A stretch of 64,000 bases of DNA. It comes from an uncultured Oscillospiraceae bacterium (GTDB lineage Bacteria; Bacillota; Clostridia; Oscillospirales; Oscillospiraceae). The notes beneath the pieces are model-generated. The model searched no databases, was not told the origin of the DNA, and saw nothing but the letters and a program-made list of their open reading frames with translations. The stretch is from positions 372,001-436,000 of the forward strand of contig CAKTEQ010000001.1 of the NCBI GenBank assembly GCA_934552825.1, given 5' to 3'. Shown here in pieces: positions 16,049 through 24,675 of this stretch. The position numbers and the translations under genes were made by a program. Position 1 is the stretch's first letter. The number at the start of each line of letters is the position of its first letter.

Positions 16049-17707
16049 ATGGCAGAAAAACTTAAAATCATCCCCTTAGGCGGTCTCAACGAGATCGGCA
16101 AGAACATGACCGCCTATGAGTACGGCAATGACATACTCGTCGTTGACTGCGGCATGGGATTCCCTGATGAGGAGATGTACGGCGTTGACCTTGTCATCCC
16201 CGACATCACCTACCTCACAAAGAACAAGGAGCGCATACGCGCCATCGTCCTGACCCACGGGCACGAGGACCACATCGGCGCCGTGCCCTACGTTCTGCGG
16301 GAAATAAACGCTCCCATCTATGCGACGCGCCTCACAGCGGGGCTCGTCGAGCTGAAGCTCACAGAGCATAAGCTCATTGACAAGGCGGAGATACACACTC
16401 TTGAAGCGGGGCAGAGCTTCAAAGCCGGCTGCTTCAAGGTGGAGTTCATCCATGTGAACCACTCCATCGCGGACGCCGTTGCCCTCGCTATCAAGACTCC
16501 TATCGGCCTTTGCATCCACACGGGTGACTTCAAACTCGACCCCACCCCCATTCAGGGTGGCATCATGGACCTGGGCAGACTGGGCACACTTGGCAAGGAG
16601 GGCGTTCTTGCCCTGCTCAGCGACTCCACCAACGTGGAAAAACCCGGCTACTCCGTGTCCGAGAGCAAGGTCGGGCTCAGCTTTGACAGCCTCTTCAAGG
16701 ACTGCAAAAAGCGCATAATCGTCACTACCTTCGCCTCCAACGTCCACCGCATCCAGCAGGTCATCAACGTGGCCGCGAAGTACGGGCGCAAGGTGGCGGT
16801 CACAGGGCGCAGTATGGAGAATATCATGAAGGTCTCCACTGAGCTGGGCTATATGCAGCTTCCCGAAAACACCCTGGTGGATATCCACCAGATCAAAAAT
16901 CAGCCTCCCGAGAAGACGGTCATCGTCTCCACGGGCAGCCAGGGGGAGAGCATGTCCGCTCTCTACCGCATGGCTTTCTCCGGGCACAAGCAGGTGGACA
17001 TCAATGCGGGCGACCGGGTGATCATATCCGCCTCCGCCATTCCCGGCAACGAGACGGAGGTCAGCAAGGTTATCAACGAGCTCTTCCGCAAGGGCGCCGA
17101 GGTCATCTATGACCGCCTCAGCGATCTGCACGTCTCCGGACACGCCTGCCAGGAGGAGCAGAAGATAATGCTGGCGCTCACGAATCCGAAATTCTTCATC
17201 CCCGTCCACGGTGAGCAGCGCCACCTTAAAGTTCACGCCGGACTTGCAAAGAGCATGGGTTGGGCTGACAAAAACGTCATTATCGCGGAAAACGGCAGCG
17301 TCATTGAGCTGACCCGCAAGTCCGCAAAGATAAACGGCACCGTCCCCTCCGGCAGAGTCCTTGTGGACGGCACCGGCGTGGGCGACGTGGGCAGCGTTGT
17401 CCTCCGGGACAGAAAGCACCTCGCCGAAGACGGTATGCTCGTCGTCGTGCTCGGTCTGAGCTGCGACGACGGCAGCATCATCTCCGGTCCGGACATCATC
17501 ACCCGGGGCTTTGTCTATGTGAAGGAGTCCGAGGCGCTCATGGATAACCTGCGTGAAAAGACCGTCCTCGCCCTCGAGAAGTGCTATGACGACGGTATCA
17601 CCGACTGGGCGACGATAAAGGGCAACATAAAATCCGAGCTTGCGGGCTATCTCTATAAGACGACCAAGCGCAACCCTATGATCCTCCCCGTTATCATGGA
17701 GGTCTGA
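16049..17707 (+). CDS. rnjA: Ribonuclease J
   Basis: 552 aa from ATG 16049 (AAAGGA upstream); a longer in-frame start at 15989 lacks a site. A metallo-beta-lactamase domain with HGHEDHIGA, a beta-CASP domain, and the late motif HVSGHACQEEQ plus PVHGEQRH are typical of RNase J. The C-terminal domain is present. The family is a 5'-3' exo- and endoribonuclease acting in mRNA decay and rRNA maturation of Firmicutes. A hairpin terminator follows. Confidence 0.95.
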   Translation: MAEKLKIIPLGGLNEIGKNMTAYEYGNDILVVDCGMGFPDEEMYGVDLVIPDITYLTKNKERIRAIVLTHGHEDHIGAVPYVLREINAPIYATRLTAGLVELKLTEHKLIDKAEIHTLEAGQSFKAGCFKVEFIHVNHSIADAVALAIKTPIGLCIHTGDFKLDPTPIQGGIMDLGRLGTLGKEGVLALLSDSTNVEKPGYSVSESKVGLSFDSLFKDCKKRIIVTTFASNVHRIQQVINVAAKYGRKVAVTGRSMENIMKVSTELGYMQLPENTLVDIHQIKNQPPEKTVIVSTGSQGESMSALYRMAFSGHKQVDINAGDRVIISASAIPGNETEVSKVINELFRKGAEVIYDRLSDLHVSGHACQEEQKIMLALTNPKFFIPVHGEQRHLKVHAGLAKSMGWADKNVIIAENGSVIELTRKSAKINGTVPSGRVLVDGTGVGDVGSVVLRDRKHLAEDGMLVVVLGLSCDDGSIISGPDIITRGFVYVKESEALMDNLREKTVLALEKCYDDGITDWATIKGNIKSELAGYLYKTTKRNPMILPVIMEV

Positions 17708-17714
17708 TACTGCC

Positions 17715-17748
17715 ACACCGCCGGGAGGAAATTTCCTCCCGGCGGTGT
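17715..17748 (+). terminator. Hairpin terminator after rnjA
   Basis: A 16-bp perfect stem (17715-17730 with 17733-17748), core CACCGCCGGGAGG. Only a weak T-rich tail (TCTCGTC) follows, so efficiency is uncertain. Confidence 0.65.
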
Positions 17749-17782
17749 TCTCGTCAAAAATGCGATTAATTCAAAAAAGATG

Positions 17783-17811
17783 TTGACAAACGTATTATTG
17801 TTTGTTATTAT
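17783..17811 (+). promoter_or_regulatory. Promoter of the tRNA pair
   Basis: TTGACA (17783-17788), 17 bases, TATTAT (17806-17811), about 30 bases before tRNA-Thr. Confidence 0.75.
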
Positions 17812-17841
17812 AATTCTCGCCGCTAATTAAATAGCTTGTGT

Positions 17842-17917
17842 GCTGGTGTAGCTCAGTCGGTAGAGCAGCTGATTTGTAATCAGCAGGTCGGGGGTTCAAG
17901 TCCGTCCACCAGCTCCA
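17842..17917 (+). tRNA. tRNA-Thr (anticodon TGT), CCA encoded
   Basis: 76 bases folding as a standard cloverleaf: 7-bp acceptor GCTGGTG/CACCAGC, D arm AGCTCAGTCGGTAGAGC, anticodon stem-loop GCTGATTTGTAATCAGC with TGT, T arm GGGGGTTCAAGTCC. Genomic CCA is present. Confidence 0.96.
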
Positions 17918-17924
17918 TTTTTTT

Positions 17925-18009
17925 GGAGGAGTTCCCGAGTGGCCAAAGGGGGCAGACTGTAAATCTGTTAGCAGTGCTTTCGGTGGTTCGAATCCACCCT
18001 CCTCCACCA
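17925..18009 (+). tRNA. tRNA-Tyr (anticodon GTA), CCA encoded
   Basis: 85 bases with a long variable arm, as expected for bacterial tRNA-Tyr. Acceptor GGAGGAG/CTCCTCC, anticodon loop CTGTAAA with GTA, T loop GGTTCGAATCC, genomic CCA. It lies 7 bases after tRNA-Thr and is probably cotranscribed. Confidence 0.96.
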
Positions 18010-18010
18010 G

Positions 18011-18043
18011 AAACCGTTGTGATCAGTGATCACGACGGTTTTT
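18011..18043 (+). terminator. Terminator of the tRNA operon
   Basis: Stem AAACCGTTGTGATCA (18011-18025) pairing with TGATCACGACGGTTT, with one G-T wobble, followed by TTT. Confidence 0.85.
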
Positions 18044-18163
18044 GCTTTCCTGTCGAAAATTAACACTTTGTTCATGATGTGTAATATTTTAAGTGCTATA
18101 TTCATATCAATCAACGATTAGTTCATTCTGTGAACTGAAATTTTTACAGGCAGGTAATGAAAT

Positions 18164-19105
18164 ATGGATATCAGGAAAGTGACCGTTATCGGCGGCGGCG
18201 TACTCGGCAGCCAGATCGCGTATCAGAGCGCCTATGAGGGCTTCGACGTGGTGACCTACGCAAGGAGCGAGGGGTCCATCGAGCGATCCCGCCCCAAGGT
18301 GGACCGGCTCCACTCCATCTACATAGCGGAGCTTCAGGCCGCTAAAAGCGGCGGCAGTGTGAGCCGCGGGCTTGTGAACAATGCGGCGGACCTGAGCGGC
18401 ATTGACTTTGACGCTCTTATCCGGCGTGCGGACGACGCATGGAAGAACTTCCGCTATGAGACGGATCTAAAAAAGGCCGTTGATGACGCGGACCTTGTGA
18501 TCGAAGCTCTCAGCGAGAATCCCGCGGAGAAAACCGCCTTCTACGAAAAGCTGAAGGACCTTCTCCCAGAGAAAACTGTGATCGCCACAAATTCTTCAAC
18601 TCTGCTGCCCAGCGTGCTGGCGGACTCTACGGGCAGACCCGAAAAATTTCTTGCGCTGCACTTTGCGAACAACATATGGGAGCAGAACACGGCAGAGATA
18701 ATGGGTCACGACCGCACGGCCCCCGAAGCTTATGACGCCGTTGTAAAATTCGCGGCAGACATCGGCATGATCTCTCTGCCCCTCAAAAAGGAGAAGGCAG
18801 GGTACATCCTCAACTCCATGCTTGTTCCCTTCCTCTTCTCAGCGCAGGAGATGCTTGTTGACGGCATTGCCGACGCGGAGACGATCGACAAGACATGGAT
18901 GCTCGGCACGGGCGCACCAATGGGCCCCTTCCGCATTCTGGACGTGGTCGGCATCGAGACCGCGTATAACATCCTCTCCAACGATCCCCAGTCGCAGGAT
19001 CCCGAATCGCTCTGCGGCAGAATTACAAAATTCCTCAAGGAGAACTACATAGACACCGGCAAGACCGGAATAAACGCGGGCGAGGGTTTTTACAAATACA
19101 AATAA
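18164..19105 (+). CDS. 3-hydroxyacyl-CoA dehydrogenase family protein
   Basis: 313 aa. N-terminal NAD-binding Rossmann motif VIGGGVLGSQIA, ATNSSTL for the conserved Ser, LHFANN carrying the catalytic His, a downstream Glu in TAEIMG, and GYILNSM for the conserved Asn. The C-terminal helical domain is present (GAPMGPFRILD). The family oxidises 3-hydroxyacyl-CoA or runs the reverse step in butyrate-type fermentation. LHFANN replaces the usual HFFNP, so the substrate may not be the standard 3-hydroxybutyryl-CoA. It stands alone between a tRNA terminator and its own terminator, away from other beta-oxidation genes. Confidence 0.88.
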   Translation: MDIRKVTVIGGGVLGSQIAYQSAYEGFDVVTYARSEGSIERSRPKVDRLHSIYIAELQAAKSGGSVSRGLVNNAADLSGIDFDALIRRADDAWKNFRYETDLKKAVDDADLVIEALSENPAEKTAFYEKLKDLLPEKTVIATNSSTLLPSVLADSTGRPEKFLALHFANNIWEQNTAEIMGHDRTAPEAYDAVVKFAADIGMISLPLKKEKAGYILNSMLVPFLFSAQEMLVDGIADAETIDKTWMLGTGAPMGPFRILDVVGIETAYNILSNDPQSQDPESLCGRITKFLKENYIDTGKTGINAGEGFYKYK

Positions 19106-19117
19106 TAATTTTTACAG

Positions 19118-19144
19118 AAAGGGGCGCCATGAGGCGTCTCTTTT
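19118..19144 (+). terminator. Terminator after the hydroxyacyl-CoA dehydrogenase gene
   Basis: AAAGGGGCGCC (19118-19128), tetraloop ATGA, GGCGTCTCTTT (19133-19143), with two G-T pairs and ending in T4. Confidence 0.7.
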
Positions 19145-19190
19145 GTGCTATACTGTTATCATCGTATTCTGCAGAGAGAGGAGAACGCAG

Positions 19191-19850
19191 ATGATAACAT
19201 ATGAAGAACTCCGCAAAAATGAGGATATCAGGACATACATAAGGAAAGCCGACGAGAGCCTTGTCGCTCTGGGCTACACGGAGCACAGCTTCGCCCACGT
19301 GGGCAAAGTGGCCGAAAACGCGAAGTACATATTGGAGACTCTCGGCTACGATCAGCATGAGGTGGAACTCGCCCAGATAGCCGCATATCTCCACGATATC
19401 GGTAACCTTGTAAACAGGGTAGAGCACTCTCAGTCCGGCGCCGTTATGGCGTTTCGAATTCTCAACAGCATGGACATCTCCGCCGGCGACATCGCAACTA
19501 TCGTCACCGCCATAGGCAACCACGACGAGGGCACAGGCGTCGCCGTTAATCCCGTCGCCGCGGCGCTCATTATCGCCGATAAAAGCGATGTTCGCCGCAG
19601 CCGCGTGCGCAATAAGGACAAGAGCACCTTCGATATCCACGACAGGGTGAACTATTCCGTCAAGGAGTCCGCTCTGAAGATAAACGAGGCCCACACGCTC
19701 ATAAAGCTCAAGCTCTCCGTTGACACCCATTACAGCTCTGTGATGGACTATTTCGAGATATTCATGGGGCGCATGAACATGTGCCGCAAGGCGGCGAAGG
19801 CCCTGGGGCTGGACTTCAAGCTCATCATCAACGAGCAGCAGCTCATGTGA
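19191..19850 (+). CDS. HD-domain phosphohydrolase
   Basis: 219 aa from ATG 19191 with GAGAGGAG 7 bases upstream. HD metal-binding motifs are seen: HSFAHVGKVA, YLHDIGN and GNHDEG, with a later Asp in IIADKSDV. HD proteins hydrolyse phosphate esters, often of nucleotides, in the cytoplasm. The substrate is unknown. A GtrA-type membrane protein gene follows after 8 bases, so the pair is cotranscribed, but no functional link is apparent. Confidence 0.85.
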   Translation: MITYEELRKNEDIRTYIRKADESLVALGYTEHSFAHVGKVAENAKYILETLGYDQHEVELAQIAAYLHDIGNLVNRVEHSQSGAVMAFRILNSMDISAGDIATIVTAIGNHDEGTGVAVNPVAAALIIADKSDVRRSRVRNKDKSTFDIHDRVNYSVKESALKINEAHTLIKLKLSVDTHYSSVMDYFEIFMGRMNMCRKAAKALGLDFKLIINEQQLM

Positions 19851-19858
19851 GGTGCGCC

Positions 19859-20272
19859 GTGAGCAGAAAAACAGAATTGCTCCGGGCTCTGAAGTTCCTC
19901 GCCTTTTCCGCCAGTGCGGGCGTTATACAGCTCGTCTCTTTCACCCTTCTCAACAGTCTGACTTCTTTCGGGTACTGGGTGTGCTATATCGCGGCGCTGG
20001 TGCTCAGCGTGCTGTGGAATTTCACCTTCAACAGGAAATTCACCTTCAAGTCTGCCGCGAACGTACCCGTCGCCATGGGTAAGGTCGCAGGGTACTACCT
20101 GGTGTTCACGCCGCTTTCCACCTGGGGTGGCAGTGCCATTACAGCGGCCGGGTGGAACGAGTATCTCGTGCTTATCCTGACCATGGTCGTAAATTTCGTC
20201 ACGGAATTTCTCTTCCAGCGCTTCTTCGTCTTCGGCAGGACTATCGATACCGCCGGAAAAGCCGAAAACTGA
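19859..20272 (+). CDS. GtrA-family membrane protein
   Basis: 137 aa from GTG 19859 with GAGGTG 5 bases upstream. Four predicted membrane helices and the GtrA-type pattern LWNFTFNRKFTFK after helix 2, repeated as FLFQRFFVFGR near the C-terminus. GtrA-like proteins help flip or transfer lipid-linked sugars during cell-surface glycan decoration. No glycosyltransferase lies next to it. Confidence 0.87.
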   Translation: MSRKTELLRALKFLAFSASAGVIQLVSFTLLNSLTSFGYWVCYIAALVLSVLWNFTFNRKFTFKSAANVPVAMGKVAGYYLVFTPLSTWGGSAITAAGWNEYLVLILTMVVNFVTEFLFQRFFVFGRTIDTAGKAEN

Positions 20273-20277
20273 AAGTC

Positions 20278-20317
20278 AAAAGCGCCCGCCTCCCTGTAAC
20301 AGGAGGCGGGCGCTTTT
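20278..20317. terminator. Bidirectional terminator between GtrA gene and ABC exporter
   Basis: A 15-16-bp stem AAAAGCGCCCGCCTCC pairing with GGAGGCGGGCGCTTTT, with A4/T4 ends on both strands. It separates convergent genes. Confidence 0.9.
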
Positions 20318-20328
20318 ATTCTGTTTTG

Positions 20329-22065
20329 TCAATCCAGCGTCCACTGCTGGCTCTCGCTCTGGAGCCGGACCATGCGGGCAAACTCGCCGTCCACCCTGCT
20401 CATGAGCGTCTCGGGAGAACCCTGCTCCGCCACCTTGCCGTCCTTCAGCACCACTATCTTGTCGGCGCCGGATACCGTCCTCATGCGGTGGGCAATTATC
20501 AGCACCGTCTTGTCCTTTATGAGCCGGGAGAGCGCCGTCTGTATCGCCGTCTCATTCTCCACGTCCAGGCTTGCTGTCGCCTCGTCCAGCAGTATCACCG
20601 GGGCGTTCTTCAAAAACGCGCGGGCTATGGATATCCGCTGACGTTCGCCTCCGGACAGCTCGCACCCGTTCTCGCCTATGTTGGAGTTCCACTTATCCGG
20701 CAGCTTTTCCGCGAATTCGTCCACATTTGCCATGCGGGCGGCGGCGATGACATCCTCGTCTGTGGCGTCTGTCCTGCCTATGCGGATATTCTCCAGGATG
20801 GAATTGTCAAACAGCGTCACATCCTGGAACACTATGGAATACAGGGACATAAGTGTCTCCGGATCCACTTTTGAAACGTCCATACCGCCGACAGTTATCC
20901 GCCCCTGCTGTATATCCCAGAAACGAGCCGCCAGGCGGGACACGGTCGTCTTGCCGCCTCCGGAGGGACCGACCAGCGCCGTCACCTGTCCCTGCCTTGC
21001 GGTGAAGGACACGTCCCTGAGCACCGTTTCACCGCCGTCATAGGAGAAGCCCACGTGGTCAAACACTATATCGCAGCCGTCATTCGTCAGCTCCTCCGCC
21101 CCCGTCTGTATGGGGCAGTCCTGTATTTCGTTCATGCGCTCAATATTGCTGTTTGTCGCAATTATGCCCGCAAGATTCTGGAGGGTGTTTTCCAGCGGGT
21201 CATACAGACGCGACGCTACAATGAGGAACATGAAAAACGTGAGCATATCCAAATTGCCCCGCATGAGCATATAGGCACCCGTGAGCGCCGTTGTCGCTAT
21301 ACCCAGGCGCAGCACAAGGCTCGCCGAAACAACGAACACCGAAGTTCCGAGTTCCGACTTTATAAGCCTGCTTTCCAGGGCACGCACCTTCTTTTCGAGC
21401 CCAGCGATGTATGTCTTTTCCGCATTGTTCGCCCGCAGGTCCTGCATGGCCTCCACGCACTCCTGTATTCCCTCTTCGCAGGCAATACGCGCGCCCATTG
21501 ACTTGCGCGCGAGATTTCTCTGCACCTTTGAGGCCAGCGCTACTATGGCAAAGGCAACAGGCAGCACCCATATCACCGCCAGCGCCATACGCCAGTTGAA
21601 AAGCAGAAGCGAAAGGGCTATGAGCACGGTGGAGAGCATCGCCCCAATAAGCGGGCTGACGAAGTGCGACTGGCTCTGCTCCAGCACGGCGCAGTCGTTC
21701 ATGATAGCTGATGTGAGGTCCGCCAGATCCTTCTTTCCGAAGAACGAGAGTGGGATCCGGCGCAGCTTCTCCGCGAGGCTTATCCGGCGTACTCCCGTCT
21801 CCTCATATGTGGCAAGGTACGTCCCGTCATACTCAAGGCGCGTCGTAACAAGTATCAGCACCGCCGCAATGACACAGCCCGCGGCATAAAACGGTATCCG
21901 TCCGCTTACCAGCGTGTCCCCCATCGCGTCCCGTATCAGGCAGTAAAGCAGGCTCACAGGTAGCATGAATGCTATATTCTGCAGGGCGCAGTAAACGCTG
22001 CCCTTTATCGTATCCACCGCGCCCTTGCGGGACAGGGCAAAGCGTCTTTGTAATTTCTTTATCAT
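20329..22065 (-). CDS. ABC exporter half-transporter (permease-ATPase fusion), second of pair
   Basis: 578 aa. Six membrane helices in about residues 20-310, then the ATPase with Walker A GPSGGGKTT, signature ELSGGERQR, Walker B VILLDEATASLD and switch His IIAHRMRT. All catalytic residues look intact. GGAGG lies 8 bases before the start, and the start follows the partner's stop by 3 bases. Two adjacent half-transporters behind a TetR gene suggest a heterodimer. The pair resembles the IrtAB/YbtPQ group, so siderophore or drug traffic is possible. Direction and substrate are unproven. Confidence 0.9.
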   Translation of the reverse strand: MIKKLQRRFALSRKGAVDTIKGSVYCALQNIAFMLPVSLLYCLIRDAMGDTLVSGRIPFYAAGCVIAAVLILVTTRLEYDGTYLATYEETGVRRISLAEKLRRIPLSFFGKKDLADLTSAIMNDCAVLEQSQSHFVSPLIGAMLSTVLIALSLLLFNWRMALAVIWVLPVAFAIVALASKVQRNLARKSMGARIACEEGIQECVEAMQDLRANNAEKTYIAGLEKKVRALESRLIKSELGTSVFVVSASLVLRLGIATTALTGAYMLMRGNLDMLTFFMFLIVASRLYDPLENTLQNLAGIIATNSNIERMNEIQDCPIQTGAEELTNDGCDIVFDHVGFSYDGGETVLRDVSFTARQGQVTALVGPSGGGKTTVSRLAARFWDIQQGRITVGGMDVSKVDPETLMSLYSIVFQDVTLFDNSILENIRIGRTDATDEDVIAAARMANVDEFAEKLPDKWNSNIGENGCELSGGERQRISIARAFLKNAPVILLDEATASLDVENETAIQTALSRLIKDKTVLIIAHRMRTVSGADKIVVLKDGKVAEQGSPETLMSRVDGEFARMVRLQSESQQWTLD

Positions 22066-22068
22066 ACC

Positions 22069-23838
22069 TTACGCCTCCTTTGCGACCTTCCACTGCACCG
22101 AACTGTTGTATTCCAGCCACATTTTACTGAAAATGCCGTCTTTTCGGCACAGCTCATCGAAGCTGCCGCTCTCGGCGACGCGCCCGTCACACAGCACGAA
22201 TATCTTGTCCGCATTCACCACCGTAGTCAGCCGGTGGGCTATCATTATGACAGTTTTGCCCGCCGCGAGCCGGCTCAGCGCCGCCTGGACCTTCGTCTCG
22301 TTGTCCGGGTCCGCAAAGGCCGTCGCCTCGTCCAGGATTATCACGGGCGCGTCCTTGAGGATAGCCCGGGCAATGGCTATGCGCTGAGCCTCCCCTCCGG
22401 AGAGGTATACGCCGCCGGTTCCGATGAGCGTATCCGCGCCGTCCGGGAATTTCTCCACGATATCCGTGCACATAGCCGCGGAGAGCGCCGCGCGCACCTC
22501 TTCATCCGTCGCGTCTGGTCTTCCCATGCGGACATTATCCAGTATGCTCCCCTTTATAAGGTGACTGTTCTGGAACACGAAGGACACCGTGTTCATCAGC
22601 TCCTCTTTGTCCATATCTTTTACATCGACGCCGCCTGTCCTCACGGTGCCCTTATCCGGGTCAAAGAAACGCGCGGCGAGATTTGCAAGGGTCGTCTTTC
22701 CACCTCCCGAGGGACCCACAAGGGCGGCAGTCTGCCCGGCTTCCACCGTGAGAGTCACTCCGTCCACCGCGTTTTTCGCGCCGTCATAGCTGAAAACAAC
22801 ATCTTTGAGCTCCACAGCGCTGCTCTCGGGATGACAGGGGGTTTCCGGCTGGCTGAGAGGTTTAGTGTCCAGCACCGCGTCTATTCGCCCGATCGCATCC
22901 TCAACTATCATGCCGTTTTCGCTCATGAACATAAGCTTCGTCAGGCTCAGGGAGACCACGGGCGTGATTATGATATAGAACAGAAGGTTGAGCAGAAGCT
23001 CCCTTGTTACGCCGCCCTTCGAAAACCAAAATCCTCCGAGAATAAGGAAGGCGAAGACGCTGTTTATAGCCAGCGTGTAAAACGCCATGGGTCCCCGCAG
23101 TTCTTTCGTATAGGCCACGGTCCACTTTTCGTAGTTATCTATCGTGCCCTTGAACTTCTTGAAAGAGTATACCGTCTGCCCGAAGGTCTTGACAACGGGA
23201 ATGCCCCTGACATATTCGACCGCCTCGTTCGACATATCCGCCAGGGCATTCTGATACTGGGTCATCTTCTCCTGCATGCTTTTCCCCGTCATCTTCGTCA
23301 TGCATGCAAAGCCCAGGGCGACTGGTGCCAGACTGAGCAGCCCCAGCCGCCAGTCAAACACGAACAGCAGCGCCAGCAGCCCCAGAATAGTCGCCACAGC
23401 CTTCGCCTTATCCGGCAGCTGATGGGCAAGATACGTCTCGGCGGCACCGCTTGTCTCCGATATCGTGCGGCGCAGCTTTCCGCTCCCGAACTGCTCCAGT
23501 ACCCCAAGAGGCAGCGCCGCTATATGCTTCGTCAGCGTAAGGCGCAGGTTCGTCGCTACACGGAACGCCGCGAGATGGGAGCACATGAGTGCGCCGATAT
23601 ACACGATTATGGCAGACGCCGCAAACAGTACTGCCATCCAGCCGTAGCCGGCAATATGCACCGCCGCCGAATAATCCGGCGCCGCCTCCAGCACCTCCCG
23701 CAATATCCGCCAGATATACCAGAACGGTACAAGGGCGAGCAGTGCGCTCACCGCAGCGAACGCCCACGAGAGGCAGGTCAATATCCGGTAGCTCCCGGCA
23801 TATCCCAGCAGTCTTTCCAAATTTGATGGTTTCTTCAA
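22069..23838 (-). CDS. ABC exporter half-transporter (permease-ATPase fusion), first of pair
   Basis: 589 aa from TTG at 23836-23838, chosen because AGGAGG stands 8 bases upstream; a longer frame from TTG 23889 lacks a good site. Six membrane helices precede the ATPase: Walker A GPSGGGKTT, signature LSGGEAQR, Walker B VIILDEATAFADPDNE, switch His IMIAHRL. The AFADPDNE extension after Walker B is characteristic of IrtAB/YbtPQ-like proteins. It is encoded directly after the TetR gene. Confidence 0.9.
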   Translation of the reverse strand: MKKPSNLERLLGYAGSYRILTCLSWAFAAVSALLALVPFWYIWRILREVLEAAPDYSAAVHIAGYGWMAVLFAASAIIVYIGALMCSHLAAFRVATNLRLTLTKHIAALPLGVLEQFGSGKLRRTISETSGAAETYLAHQLPDKAKAVATILGLLALLFVFDWRLGLLSLAPVALGFACMTKMTGKSMQEKMTQYQNALADMSNEAVEYVRGIPVVKTFGQTVYSFKKFKGTIDNYEKWTVAYTKELRGPMAFYTLAINSVFAFLILGGFWFSKGGVTRELLLNLLFYIIITPVVSLSLTKLMFMSENGMIVEDAIGRIDAVLDTKPLSQPETPCHPESSAVELKDVVFSYDGAKNAVDGVTLTVEAGQTAALVGPSGGGKTTLANLAARFFDPDKGTVRTGGVDVKDMDKEELMNTVSFVFQNSHLIKGSILDNVRMGRPDATDEEVRAALSAAMCTDIVEKFPDGADTLIGTGGVYLSGGEAQRIAIARAILKDAPVIILDEATAFADPDNETKVQAALSRLAAGKTVIMIAHRLTTVVNADKIFVLCDGRVAESGSFDELCRKDGIFSKMWLEYNSSVQWKVAKEA

Positions 23839-23936
23839 AACCAATCCCTCCTTTTCTATTCCTCTGTTCACGACCATGAATGGTCTCAACGATATGTTAG
23901 TTATTTCTAACAGCGTGTCAAAAAATTACGAGGCAT

Positions 23937-24551
23937 TCACTGCCCCATAATTTTCTGCCAGCCGGCGGTATAAAAGTCATTCAGCTCCTGAAGATACATC
24001 ATTGCGTCATCCAGGGGCATATCGTGGATCACCATCTCGAAATAAGCGTTCATCATGCCCGTGACGAGAATATGCTCAAGGCGCGGATCCGTCTCCGGGA
24101 CGCTGCGCCCCATTCCCCGCAGTGCCTCCCGGTACTTTTTCGTGGCGTCCAACTCAAGCTCAACAAGCTCATCCATGAGGGTTTCACATCTCGTCCCCTG
24201 GGCGCACTGGAGAATAAGGCGGCTCTCCGCCTTATGGTCATACATGTACAGCAGCAATTCCTCCATGCAGTCTCTGCCCGCCTCTCCCATATGCCGGAGC
24301 TGCTCCTGAGGCGCAAGGTCCGCGAAAGCTCTGAGCGCCGCCTTATACCTGCTCGTGAGATGGTTGTAAACTTCTCCCGTGATGGCGGCAAAAAGCTCCT
24401 CTTTCCCGGCATAGTAGCCGTAGAGAGCACCCGTGGTCACGCCCGCGTTCTTCACTATATTCCGCAGGGACGCCGACTCGAACCCCTTTTCCAGAAATTC
24501 CGCCTTTGCCGCCGCCAGAATGCGCTCCTGTGTTCCTCGTTCAACTGTCAT
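23937..24551 (-). CDS. TetR-family repressor
   Basis: 204 aa from ATG at 24549-24551 with AGGAG 6 bases upstream (a longer start at 24572 would overlap the operator). N-terminal HTH: ILAAAKAEFLEKGFESASLR, then VTTGALYGYYAGKEELFAAI. The ligand-binding domain shows nothing specific. It is the first gene ahead of the two ABC half-transporters, behind a promoter whose -10 is overlapped by a perfect palindrome, so it likely represses itself and the transporter. Confidence 0.93.
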   Translation of the reverse strand: MTVERGTQERILAAAKAEFLEKGFESASLRNIVKNAGVTTGALYGYYAGKEELFAAITGEVYNHLTSRYKAALRAFADLAPQEQLRHMGEAGRDCMEELLLYMYDHKAESRLILQCAQGTRCETLMDELVELELDATKKYREALRGMGRSVPETDPRLEHILVTGMMNAYFEMVIHDMPLDDAMMYLQELNDFYTAGWQKIMGQ

Positions 24552-24570
24552 TCCGTTCTCCTGTAACGCC

Positions 24571-24593
24571 ATTATATAACAGCGTTATATAAT
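24571..24593. promoter_or_regulatory. TetR operator (perfect inverted repeat)
   Basis: ATTATATAAC - AGC - GTTATATAAT, 10-bp arms without mismatch, overlapping the -10 element and lying 20 bases before the TetR start codon. Confidence 0.85.
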
Positions 24594-24617
24594 AGTTTCC
24601 CGATTTTCCCGTGTCAA
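24589..24617 (-). promoter_or_regulatory. Promoter of TetR-ABC operon
   Basis: Minus-strand TTGACA (24612-24617), 17 bases, TATTAT (24589-24594). Confidence 0.8.
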
Positions 24618-24639
24618 GCCCCAAGGGCCTGTTTTTATG

Positions 24640-24668
24640 AAAAAAGGCCGCCCCGAAAGGCGGCTTTT
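24640..24668 (-). terminator. Terminator after the LysR gene
   Basis: Minus-strand AAAAGCCGCC, short loop, GGCGGCC and six T. It separates the LysR gene from the TetR promoter. Confidence 0.85.
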
Positions 24669-24675
24669 CCACATA

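Noticed and set aside
16076..17716. A 546-codon minus-strand frame opposite rnjA
   Set aside because: Antisense shadow of RNase J without recognisable motifs; the sense gene has all family motifs.
22234..23826. A 530-codon plus-strand frame opposite an ABC half-transporter
   Set aside because: Composition is Arg/His-rich and motif-free; the minus-strand ABC gene is complete.
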